A DNA stretch of 64,000 bases from Prevotella aff. ruminicola Tc2-24 (GTDB taxonomy: Bacteria > Bacteroidota > Bacteroidia > Bacteroidales > Bacteroidaceae), in contig NZ_FOIQ01000001.1 in assembly GCF_900110895.1 (NCBI RefSeq), positions 186,001 through 250,000 of the forward strand, read 5' to 3'. Position numbers and translations under genes: made by a program. The notes under the pieces are model-generated. The model made no database searches. It was not told the DNA's origin and saw only the letters and a list, made by a program, of their open reading frames with translations. How positions within the stretch are numbered: the first letter of the stretch is position 1; each line of letters opens with the position of its first letter. Shown in pieces: positions 17,281-24,166 of the stretch.

Positions 17281-18084
17281 CTAATGGCCAAAGAAATACT
17301 GGCCCCGCTTCCTGGTGATCTTGCCGTAGTTGACGGCATGCACGGGACAGTGGTGGTAGCATGCCAGACAACAGGTACACTTTCCGTTATGTAGCCATAC
17401 GGGGGGTGTACCTTCTATATTGTCCACAGGACACACCTTCTTGCACTTGCCGCAGCCGATGCACTTGTCGGCATCCACGGTGAACTTCCTGTCCGTGATC
17501 ATCCGTTGGTTGAAGTAACCGCCGATCACGTACGAGTAGAGTCGGGGAGTGGCCCCTTTCTCCAGCTCCACGATGCCGCGCTTCTGGTCTTTCAGTATGC
17601 TGATGATATGGTGCAGCTGTCGCTGGGCGTTCTCGATCTTCATGGCCTCTTTCTCCTCGGTGTCGGTATACATGAACGGCAGACAGACATACGATTCCGG
17701 CATGATCACAGAGAACTGTGTCTCGGCCGTGAGCGACCGGCCCTCGGCATCACGCAGATGAGGGTTCGCAGCCAGTTCCTTGTTCAGGATGGTCATCGCC
17801 TCACCCATATTGTCGCCGCATGTCGTCAGTGCCCAACAGAAATGGGCATCGGCCGACGGTCTCTCGCTGAAGCGCAGGCTCCTGATGAAGTCGCGCACGA
17901 TCCTTGGTGGCTGCCAACCGTGTGTCGGGAAACAGAAGCCGATACGCTCACCCTCGTGGAGCGTGAACGAATACCGTTGCTCACGGATCATGTCCGGGAT
18001 AAACAACAGTTCTTCTTTCAGAGCCTGGCCGATCTGCTCGGCCACCCATCGTGTATTACCAGTACCGGAGAAATAGAATATCAT
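17281..18084 (-). CDS. EFR1-type flavodoxin/ferredoxin fusion protein
   Basis: This 267-residue cytoplasmic redox protein has an N-terminal flavodoxin-like domain (FYFSGTGNTRWVAEQI, the FMN phosphate loop) and a C-terminal 2x[4Fe-4S] ferredoxin module. The two clusters are marked by CIGCGKCKKVCP and CTCCLACYHHCP. This is the EFR1 ferrodoxin architecture, widespread in anaerobes, with unknown physiological partner. I chose the start at 18084 (MIFYFSGTGNT) because a -7 box lies 28 bp upstream. The second cluster is Cys-rich (CTCCLAC), with one extra Cys. Confidence 0.87.
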   Translation of the reverse strand: MIFYFSGTGNTRWVAEQIGQALKEELLFIPDMIREQRYSFTLHEGERIGFCFPTHGWQPPRIVRDFIRSLRFSERPSADAHFCWALTTCGDNMGEAMTILNKELAANPHLRDAEGRSLTAETQFSVIMPESYVCLPFMYTDTEEKEAMKIENAQRQLHHIISILKDQKRGIVELEKGATPRLYSYVIGGYFNQRMITDRKFTVDADKCIGCGKCKKVCPVDNIEGTPPVWLHNGKCTCCLACYHHCPVHAVNYGKITRKRGQYFFGH

Positions 18085-18111
18085 GGTCGTACAGTTACTT
18101 CTTGTCGGTTG

Positions 18112-18119
18112 CAAAGATA
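18112..18119 (-). promoter_or_regulatory. -7 box of the EFR1 gene
   Basis: TATCTTTG on the minus strand, 28 bp before the chosen start. No convincing -33 element. Confidence 0.45.
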
Positions 18120-18302
18120 CCATTTTCTTTTCAAACAACGGTCACATTTGGGGAAATATCTCTTTTCGCTGGTTTGTTTTATTTTGACAAACGACCTCTC
18201 ATAACTCTCGTGGCAGTCAGGAACCGCCAATCGACCCTCATATACGTGAGTTTTGACGTATTTTTGTATTTATCTGATAATAAGCGTGTTAAGGTGGTGT
18301 AT

Positions 18303-18480
18303 GAAAGAGGTGGCATCTTTCGTTCGAAGAGATAGGCCCTATGAGTCATTCAGATAGGCTTTACGAGTGAAAGAGATAATCCCTTATAGGGTATAGAGAT
18401 CATCCCTTTCACTCGTAAGTGCCATTCCTTACAGTCGTGGAGATAATCTCTTTAACCGTAAGATGCCGGGTCTGTCGACG
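18303..18480. repeat. Gene-free stretch with degenerate GAGAT-containing repeats and a long inverted repeat
   Basis: The gap from 18139 to 18718 has no gene I can support. Between about 18321 and 18470 the motif (A/G)GAGAT recurs at roughly 20-45 bp spacing, often followed by AGGC or NATC. Within it, TTACGAGTGAAAG (18361-18373) and its exact reverse complement (18406-18418) form an inverted repeat. The match extends inwards to about 20 paired bases with two mismatches. The inner loop itself holds CCCTTATAGGG. A related AGATAGGCTTT motif occurs near 57632, so this may be a dispersed structured element. Confidence 0.5.
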
Positions 18481-18484
18481 ATAA

Positions 18485-18515
18485 GGCCAAGGTATGTCGT
18501 ACCTGGCCCTTTTCC
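18485..18515 (+). terminator. Orphan terminator-like hairpin
   Basis: GGCCAAGGTA (18485-18494) pairs with TACCTGGCC (18500-18508) around a TGTCG loop with one bulged A, followed by CTTTTCCC. No plus-strand gene precedes it, so it may end a non-coding transcript or be a relic. Confidence 0.4.
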
Positions 18516-18669
18516 CTGTCAAAACCAGGCTAAAAAGGCCTTTTTCATCCCCTCCGTCTTCTCTCTTTCATACCTTTATCCCTTCACTTTTTTAGGCACT
18601 TTTTCATGACAAAAACTTGTAATCATAGACTGAAAGTTTTTTTTCAACTCTCACAAGCCTTGCGAAGAT

Positions 18670-18700
18670 TTTGAGGATTGGAATTTGTTTCGTACCTTTG
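18670..18700 (+). promoter_or_regulatory. Perfect promoter in front of the ftsZ remnant
   Basis: TTTG (18670-18673), 19 bp, then TACCTTTG (18693-18700). The 18 bases from 18691 are identical to 23459-23476, the promoter of ysxC. Confidence 0.7.
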
Positions 18701-18718
18701 TCGGCAAACTCATGAAGT

Positions 18719-18814
18719 ATGGGAGAAGATCAAAATAAGCTGTTGGATTTTGGCTCTGTAAAAGATACCATGCAGGGCATCATCAAGGTGATAGGTGTCG
18801 GCGGCGGAACTTAA
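18719..18814 (+). pseudogene. Truncated 5' end of ftsZ (about 30 codons)
   Basis: The frame from ATG 18719 encodes 31 residues ending IIKVIGVGGGT and then TAA. IIKVIGVGGGGGNAVNHM is the start of the FtsZ GTP-binding domain in Bacteroidetes, preceded by a short acidic leader like the one here (MGEDQNKLLDFGSV). The similarity stops exactly inside the Gly-rich loop, so the rest of ftsZ is missing. An intact promoter lies just upstream. The likely origin is a partial duplication or recombination of the ftsZ 5' region. The short peptide might still be expressed, but it cannot be a functional GTPase. Confidence 0.7.
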
Positions 18815-18846
18815 ACGTCGAAACGCAGAGGGGCAAACGTCGAAAC
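18813..18846 (+). repeat. Direct repeat after the ftsZ remnant
   Basis: AAACGTCGAAAC occurs at 18813-18824 and 18835-18846, 22 bp apart. It sits exactly at the junction where ftsZ similarity ends, so it may mark the recombination site. Confidence 0.55.
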
Positions 18847-18850
18847 TGAT

Positions 18851-18881
18851 TTTGTGGCAGAAGATGTACTTCATACCTTTG
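18851..18881 (+). promoter_or_regulatory. Promoter of the Spy-like gene
   Basis: TTTG (18851-18854), 19 bp, TACCTTTG (18874-18881). The start codon is 68 bp downstream. Confidence 0.75.
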
Positions 18882-18949
18882 CATCGTCGGAAGACAATAA
18901 CAGGTCGGAAGACGAAAACATGTTATTAACTTATAAAGCAAAGGAGAAT

Positions 18950-19309
18950 ATGAAAAAGAAGATTTTAGCCCTCGTGGCAATGGTTATGATGGCAATGAGT
19001 GCCAGTGCACAACAGCAGTTCAGTCACGAAAGTCCGGAGGTCTTTGACCGCATGGCTTCTTATCTCGAGCTCACAACAGATCAGATTAAGCCCGTGATGA
19101 CAGCCATCGAACAACTTAGAGTCTCATTGGCATCGCTCTTCCAGGCGCAGGATCCTACAGGGGCATGGGAGAAGATTGAAGCTAAGCATAAGGAGACGAT
19201 GAAGCAGTTGTTGACTGAGAAGCAGTATGAGAAGTACGAGAAGATGTTCGATCTGACAGCGAAGAATACGATGGTGCGGGTGCAGGAGATGCAGATAATG
19301 CCACAATGA
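18950..19309 (+). CDS. Small secreted Spy/CpxP-like (LTxxQ) protein
   Basis: This 119-residue protein has a signal peptide (MKKKILALVAMVMMAMSASA) and an all-helical mature part. Two LTxxQ-like motifs are visible (LTTDQIKPV and LTEKQYEKYEKMF), resembling the Spy/CpxP family of periplasmic stress chaperones or metal sensors. The call is by motif only. I chose ATG 18950 because AAGGAG lies just upstream and the signal peptide begins there; the longer frame from 18854 overlaps the promoter. A hairpin terminator follows. Its terminator overlaps the promoter of the two-component system downstream, but the genes are separate units. Confidence 0.72.
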   Translation: MKKKILALVAMVMMAMSASAQQQFSHESPEVFDRMASYLELTTDQIKPVMTAIEQLRVSLASLFQAQDPTGAWEKIEAKHKETMKQLLTEKQYEKYEKMFDLTAKNTMVRVQEMQIMPQ

Positions 19310-19339
19310 TCCTAATGGATTCATACTTAAGTTTTTTCG

Positions 19340-19374
19340 TCTCTCCTACGTAAAGAATATGTGGGAGAGATTTT
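19340..19374 (+). terminator. Terminator of the Spy-like gene
   Basis: A 10 bp stem (TCTCTCCTAC at 19340-19349 with 19361-19370, one T-G pair) and a TTTT tail. The tail overlaps the -33 element of the next promoter. Confidence 0.75.
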
Positions 19375-19402
19375 GGTAATTCGGAAAGAATAATTATCTT
19401 TG
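19372..19402 (+). promoter_or_regulatory. Promoter of the LytS-like/LytTR pair
   Basis: TTTG (19372-19375), 19 bp, TATCTTTG (19395-19402). The ATG at 19410 is 7 bp downstream, so the mRNA would be nearly leaderless. Confidence 0.75.
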
Positions 19403-19409
19403 CAGACAA

Positions 19410-20414
19410 ATGAGAAGAATACAGAAGAAAGACATATGGCTGTTTATGGCGCAGGTCCTGCTGCTTTCGCTGATCGTGCTATCGCCAGGGCTTGTCAGCT
19501 TCATCACTAGCAGGGACTCTAAGCAGGTGTTCGACGCGCTTTCGATCTCGTTCTACTTCCTGGCTCCTATCGTGGTTGTCTACCTGGTGAATTTCTATCT
19601 GTTTTCTCGATGGCTCTGGTTCCGCCAGCACTACTTGCTATTTGGTCTTGCCAACGTGCTGTTGGTGGTTGTCCTCAACTCGCCGATTCTGTTCTATGAT
19701 ATCAGCAACCTGCCCGAGATCGCACGTGCTGGCTTTATCTCGTTTATGATCATATCATTGCTGATCAATCTGCTGGCTATATTCATGGCCCTGACTATCC
19801 ATTATGTGATACGACAGACCGAAAAGAAGCAAAAGGCTGTGGAGTCTGAGCTGGCATGGCTGAAGAACCAGATCAATCCGCATTTCCTCTTTAATACCCT
19901 CAATAACATCTCTAGTCTGACGCATATCGATGCCGATGAGGCCCAGGATGCCGTGATGCAGCTGAGCGACCTGCTGCGCTATGCGATGTATGAGACCAAT
20001 AAGCCGAAGGTGCCGCTGGAGGGGGAGGTGGAGTTTATGCGTAATTATATCGACCTGATGAAGCTACGCACCAATGAGATGACGACTGTCGGCGAAGAAA
20101 TAGAGATGGAGGATGGCAGCCTGGAGGTGGCTCCGCTGCTCTTCATCTCACTTGTCGAGAACGCTTTCAAGCATGGCATGAACAGTAATGCACCGGCGGT
20201 CATCAAGATCAGTCTGGTACAGAAAGGCGACACGCTGGTCTTCTCCTGCGATAACACCAACAATCCCAAGCCAACCAAAGACCGTAGTGGTTCGGGTATC
20301 GGACTGGAGAACACCCGTCGTCGTCTGGAGCTGCTGTATCAGGGGCACTACCAGTGGGAACAGACCATCACGCCGGAGAATATCTATCATGTAAAGATCA
20401 CTCTGCAACTATGA
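19410..20414 (+). CDS. LytS-type sensor histidine kinase
   Basis: This 334-residue inner-membrane kinase has four predicted transmembrane helices in the first 140 residues, then the His_kinase (PF06580) region with the phospho-acceptor in QINPHFLFNTLNNISSL. The LVENAFKHGMNS (N box) and GSGIGLENTRRRLELLY (G box) of the ATPase domain follow. It has almost no periplasmic loop, so it probably senses within the membrane or through partners. Its stop overlaps the start of the response regulator (ATGA), so the two are translationally coupled. Confidence 0.9.
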   Translation: MRRIQKKDIWLFMAQVLLLSLIVLSPGLVSFITSRDSKQVFDALSISFYFLAPIVVVYLVNFYLFSRWLWFRQHYLLFGLANVLLVVVLNSPILFYDISNLPEIARAGFISFMIISLLINLLAIFMALTIHYVIRQTEKKQKAVESELAWLKNQINPHFLFNTLNNISSLTHIDADEAQDAVMQLSDLLRYAMYETNKPKVPLEGEVEFMRNYIDLMKLRTNEMTTVGEEIEMEDGSLEVAPLLFISLVENAFKHGMNSNAPAVIKISLVQKGDTLVFSCDNTNNPKPTKDRSGSGIGLENTRRRLELLYQGHYQWEQTITPENIYHVKITLQL

Positions 20415-21142
20415 GACCTATAACCTGCATGATTGTCGATGACGAGCCCTTGGCAGTGCGCCTGCTGGAGTCTTACGTAGAGAGGACGCCTGAGCTGCAA
20501 CTGATGGCTTCGTATACAGACTCCATCACTGCCATCAACGCCATCAAGGCACAGAAACCGGAATTGTTGTTCCTCGATATTCAGATGCCTAACATCGACG
20601 GTATGGAACTGGCTCATATCCTGCCAGAGGATACTCGTGTGGTGTTTACTACCGCTTTCAAGGAATATGCCTTTGAGAGCTACGAGGTGAATGCGCTCGA
20701 CTTCCTGTTGAAGCCTGTCAGATACAATAAATTCCTGGCCTCGGTCGAAAAGGCACGAAAGGCACTCGATATGTCTCAGGCAACGGCTCTGTCCACGCCC
20801 CAGCATCCCAATACCATCTTCATCCGTGTGGATGGTGAATGGAGGAACATTCCTATAGAGCAGATCGTCTATGTGAATGGGATGAAAGACTATGTGCTTT
20901 TCTGTCTCGACAACCTGCCCAGACCGCTGGTCACTCATCTGACGATGAAAGCCGTAGAGGACATGTTACCTAAAGACAAATTCCTCCGTGTTCACCGGTC
21001 GTATATCGTCGCTGTCGATAAGATCCGCAAGGTAGACCGTAACGACTGTATCTATATCGGTGACGAGGTGATACATGTGCCTGACGGTTACTTGCAGGCT
21101 TTCCGTCAGTTCCTCGAATCTCGTGCTATAGAAAGGAAGTAA
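20411..21142 (+). CDS. LytTR-family response regulator
   Basis: This 243-residue regulator has a receiver domain (IVDDEPLAVRLLES; phospho-acceptor Asp in LLFLDIQMPNIDG) and a C-terminal LytTR DNA-binding domain (about 135-240: VYVNGMKDYVLF, FLRVHRSYIVAVDKI). LytTR proteins bind paired 9-bp direct repeats. No obvious target is seen in the window. I chose ATG 20411, which overlaps the kinase stop. A strong terminator follows, so the unit is just these two genes. Confidence 0.92.
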   Translation: MRPITCMIVDDEPLAVRLLESYVERTPELQLMASYTDSITAINAIKAQKPELLFLDIQMPNIDGMELAHILPEDTRVVFTTAFKEYAFESYEVNALDFLLKPVRYNKFLASVEKARKALDMSQATALSTPQHPNTIFIRVDGEWRNIPIEQIVYVNGMKDYVLFCLDNLPRPLVTHLTMKAVEDMLPKDKFLRVHRSYIVAVDKIRKVDRNDCIYIGDEVIHVPDGYLQAFRQFLESRAIERK

Positions 21143-21161
21143 GGGGAAAGGTAAGGAAAGA

Positions 21162-21193
21162 AAAAAGTCACATCTTGTGAGATGTGACTTTTT
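21162..21193. terminator. Strong bidirectional terminator
   Basis: A perfect 14 bp stem (21162-21175 with 21180-21193), TGTG loop, A-run on one side and T-run on the other. It serves both the LytTR gene and rho, which converge here. Confidence 0.9.
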
Positions 21194-21200
21194 ATATTGA

Positions 21201-23126
21201 TTATCCGTTCATCGAGAGGAGGAACTCCTCGTTGTTCCGCGTGGTGACCAGTCGGTCGCGGATGGTGTTCATGGCCTCGATGGGGTTCATCTCGGCAATG
21301 AACTTGCGGATGATCCACATGCGGTTGAGCGTGGTGTCGTCGTGCAACAGATCGTCGCGACGTGTAGACGACTGTACCAGGTCGATAGCCGGGAAGATAC
21401 GCTTGTTGGAGAGTGAACGGTTGAGCTGGATCTCGGAGTTACCTGTACCCTTGAACTCCTCGAAGATCACCTCGTCCATCTTAGAACCGGTATCTACCAG
21501 GGCAGTGGCGATGATCGTGAGCGAACCGCCTCCCTCGATATTACGGGCAGCACCGAAGAAGCGCTTGGGCTTCTGTAGGGCGTTGGCGTCGACACCACCG
21601 GTGAGCACCTTACCAGAGGCAGGGGCCACGGTGTTATAGGCGCGGGCCAGACGAGTGATAGAGTCGAGGAAGATGACCACATCGTGACCGCACTCTACCA
21701 TGCGCTTGGCTTTCTCGAGTACGATACCGGCGATCTTCACATGACGGTCGGCTGGCTCGTCGAAGGTAGAGGCGATAACCTCGGCATCGACGGTGCGGGC
21801 CATGTCGGTAACCTCCTCAGGACGCTCGTCAATGAGCAGCATCATGATATAAGCCTCGGGATGGTTGGCAGCGATGGCATTGGCGATATCCTTCATGAGG
21901 ATGGTCTTACCGGTCTTGGGCTGGGCCACGATCAGGGCACGCTGACCTTTACCGATCGGTGAGAAGAGGTCGACAATACGTACGCTCGGATTGGTGGTAC
22001 CCTTATCGCCACAGAGGGTGAACTTCTCGTCGGGGAAGAGTGGGGTGAGGTGCTCGAAGGCCACACGGTCGCGCACTTCAGACGGCTCACGGCCGTTGAT
22101 GAGTTTCACCGTAGAGAGGGCGAAATACTTCTCACTGTCGTGAGGAGGACGGACGGTGCATTCTACCACGTCACCGGTCTTCAGACCGTATTTCTTAATC
22201 TGCTGCTGAGACACATAGATATCGTCGGGCGACGACAGATAGTTGTAGTCGGAGCTACGGAGGAAACCATAGCCGTCGGACAGGCACTCGAGTACACCGT
22301 TACCAGTGATGATATCGGAGAAGTCGTACTTCGGAGCGCTCTGTGACTTAGAGATAATGGGGTCGTCGTTCTGCTGCTGAACGACGGGACGGTCGAACAT
22401 GTCGAGCGTCGGGATGGCAGCCTGATCCTCGATGGGGATGTCGAGCACGGTGATGAAATCGGTGCCGTCGCCCGGATCACCTTCCCAGATGTCATCGTCG
22501 CTATATTCCATGGCATCCGACTTCGGCAGTTCCTCATGATGGCTCATCTTCTCCTGCAACTCGGCAATGCGGTTGGCGGTCTCTGGATCCTCCTGCTCGC
22601 CGGCAGCGAAATCAGCAGCCTCGGGAACCACGTCGGTGATTCCACCGATCTCTGCTGTGCCGGTGGCTGTATCCGGAGATACGGCCTCTATAGCAGCCTT
22701 AGCGGCTGCCTCCTTTTCAAGTTCTGCCTTTGACTTTCTGCCACGACGCTTAGGGGTCTTGGCGGGCTCCTCTTCTGTGGCCTTAGCGGCTGCCTCAGGA
22801 GCGGGGGCGCTGACGGGGGCATCGCTGAACAATGAGGGACTCTCGGTCTTCTTCGGGATGCGTTTGTTCTTGGCATCCAGATTCTCACCGTCCTTACCTT
22901 TCACGGAATATACATGATTGGAGTCTTTCTTGACAATACGGGTTCTCTTCCTCTTGGGAGAGTCTTCTGCAGGCTCAGAGCTGGCGCTGTTTTCAGCGGC
23001 CTTGTCGATGATGGCATAGATGACATCATCCAACGCGCTGTCCTGTGATACTTTAATACCTAATTGGTTGGCGATATCCATCAACTGGGGTATCTCCATT
23101 GATTCTAATTCTTCTTTCGTATACAT
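21201..23126 (-). CDS. rho: Transcription termination factor Rho with long disordered insert
   Basis: This 641-residue hexameric RNA helicase terminates transcription. The Rho_N helical domain is at 1-45, the cold-shock RNA-binding domain at about 272-345 ([20 protein letters not shown]) and the ATPase core at about 350-641 with Walker A in AQPKTGKT (401-408), [13 protein letters not shown] and the secondary RNA-binding loops. Between the N-terminal helices and the RNA-binding domain lies an insert of about 225 residues rich in Ala, Glu, Lys, Pro and Asp, with no fold apparent. E. coli Rho is 419 residues. Bacteroides Rho has a comparable insert known to drive phase separation. It reads convergently with the LytTR unit. 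Confidence 0.96.
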   Translation of the reverse strand: MYTKEELESMEIPQLMDIANQLGIKVSQDSALDDVIYAIIDKAAENSASSEPAEDSPKRKRTRIVKKDSNHVYSVKGKDGENLDAKNKRIPKKTESPSLFSDAPVSAPAPEAAAKATEEEPAKTPKRRGRKSKAELEKEAAAKAAIEAVSPDTATGTAEIGGITDVVPEAADFAAGEQEDPETANRIAELQEKMSHHEELPKSDAMEYSDDDIWEGDPGDGTDFITVLDIPIEDQAAIPTLDMFDRPVVQQQNDDPIISKSQSAPKYDFSDIITGNGVLECLSDGYGFLRSSDYNYLSSPDDIYVSQQQIKKYGLKTGDVVECTVRPPHDSEKYFALSTVKLINGREPSEVRDRVAFEHLTPLFPDEKFTLCGDKGTTNPSVRIVDLFSPIGKGQRALIVAQPKTGKTILMKDIANAIAANHPEAYIMMLLIDERPEEVTDMARTVDAEVIASTFDEPADRHVKIAGIVLEKAKRMVECGHDVVIFLDSITRLARAYNTVAPASGKVLTGGVDANALQKPKRFFGAARNIEGGGSLTIIATALVDTGSKMDEVIFEEFKGTGNSEIQLNRSLSNKRIFPAIDLVQSSTRRDDLLHDDTTLNRMWIIRKFIAEMNPIEAMNTIRDRLVTTRNNEEFLLSMNG

Positions 23127-23217
23127 ATACTAAAATGGGTATAAATTCTGATTGGGAATTTAAATGTTGTGATTGGGAAATGCTTCACGGACGGAAACAT
23201 TTGTTTTGAAAACGATG

Positions 23218-23249
23218 CAAAGGTACGGATTATTTCCGAATTCACCAAA
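23218..23249 (-). promoter_or_regulatory. Promoter of rho
   Basis: On the minus strand TTTG (23249-23246), 20 bp, TACCTTTG (23225-23218). This leaves a leader of about 85 bases before the ATG, long enough for the autoregulation usual for rho. Confidence 0.75.
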
Positions 23250-23263
23250 TTTTCTTTTAAAAA

Positions 23264-23468
23264 ATTGCATTTCGCTCACTTATTCGTACCTCTGACACTC
23301 CATGTCTAAAGTACTTCCGTTCGGAAATGAAAAGAAAAACAAGTTTTCCTTTTGCATTTCGCTCACTTATTCGTACCTTTGACACTCCATGTCTAAAGTA
23401 CTTCCGTTCGGAAATGAAAAGAAAAACAAGTTTTCCTTTTGCATTTCGCTCACTTATTCGTACCTTTG
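23264..23468 (+). repeat. 87-bp tandem repeat carrying three promoters in front of ysxC
   Basis: An 87 bp unit is present twice in full (from 23267 and 23354) and a third time in part (from 23441). Each copy holds a promoter: the first is degraded (TTG-N19-TACCTCTG, -7 at 23287-23294). The second (TTTG 23351-23354, -7 at 23374-23381) and third (TTTG 23438-23441, -7 at 23461-23468) are perfect with 19 bp spacing. Copies differ at only a couple of positions. The unit length is a multiple of three, so the frame of ysxC stays open back through two units. Confidence 0.9.
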
Positions 23469-23488
23469 TCGGCAAAAATATAAGGAGT

Positions 23489-24091
23489 ATGGAAATCAAG
23501 AAAGCCGAATTCACACTGAGTGCTCCCATGGAGTCGATGTGTCCTAAGGACACGAAGCCTGAGTACGCGTTTATCGGTCGGTCGAATGTGGGGAAGTCGA
23601 GCCTGATTAATATGTTGACAAACAACAAGAAGTTGGCTAAGACCTCGGCCACTCCTGGTAAGACCATGCTGATTAATCATTTCATTATTAATAATGAGTG
23701 GTATCTCGTCGACCTGCCTGGTTATGGATATGCCAAACGATCGAAGAAAGATGTGCAGAAACTAGATCAGATGATCAATGGTTATATCTTGCAACGGGAA
23801 CAGTTGGTGAACGTGTTCCTGTTGGTGGACATCCGATTGGAGGCACAGAAGATTGACTTGGATTTCATACAGTGGCTTGGGGCTAGTAGCGTTCCTTTCG
23901 CTATTGTCTTCACGAAGGCCGACAAGTTGTCGGCAACGAAGGTGAGTCAGAACGTGGAAGCCTATAAAAAGGTGCTGAGCGAGACTTGGGAGGAGATGCC
24001 TCCGATGTTCGTTACGTCGGCAGAGAAGAAACAAGGACGCGACGAGATCCTGGATTATATTGAAAACATTAATAAAGAATTGAAGGGGTAG
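23489..24091 (+). CDS. ysxC: Ribosome biogenesis GTP-binding protein YsxC/EngB
   Basis: This 200-residue GTPase (YihA/YsxC/EngB) acts late in assembly of the large ribosomal subunit. GTPase motifs are intact: G1 [12 protein letters not shown]3 DLPGYGYA, G4 FTKADK and G5 [10 protein letters not shown]. The call [13 protein letters not shown] at 23489 is preceded by AAGGAG, unusual here, and matches the family start. An in-frame ATG at 23327 would add 54 residues that merely translate the 87-bp repeat, so I reject it as the main start. Expression is probably driven by the repeated promoters upstream. Confidence 0.95.
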   Translation: MEIKKAEFTLSAPMESMCPKDTKPEYAFIGRSNVGKSSLINMLTNNKKLAKTSATPGKTMLINHFIINNEWYLVDLPGYGYAKRSKKDVQKLDQMINGYILQREQLVNVFLLVDIRLEAQKIDLDFIQWLGASSVPFAIVFTKADKLSATKVSQNVEAYKKVLSETWEEMPPMFVTSAEKKQGRDEILDYIENINKELKG

Positions 24092-24094
24092 TCC

Positions 24095-24146
24095 TTCGAC
24101 AAGCTCAGATAGTATCTCCGGAATACGGGTGTCTGAACTTGTCGAA
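24095..24146. repeat. REP-like inverted repeat, copy 1
   Basis: TTCGACAAGCTCAGATA (24095-24111) is complementary to 24130-24146 at 15 of 17 positions. The core TTCGACAAGCTCAG resembles a palindromic repeat scattered in many bacterial genomes. It follows the ysxC stop directly and may also act as a 3' stabiliser or terminator. Confidence 0.65.
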
Positions 24147-24166
24147 GAACTGCCGATGCAGAGAAT

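Noticed and set aside
18719..18814. Functional small protein
   Set aside because: It is the start of FtsZ cut inside the GTP-binding loop; a stable protein is unlikely.
23264..23468. CRISPR array
   Set aside because: Only two full units with no spacers between, and the unit contains promoters.
23327..23488. N-terminal extension of YsxC by 54 residues
   Set aside because: It only translates the 87-bp promoter repeat; ATG 23489 has a good ribosome-binding site and matches the family start.
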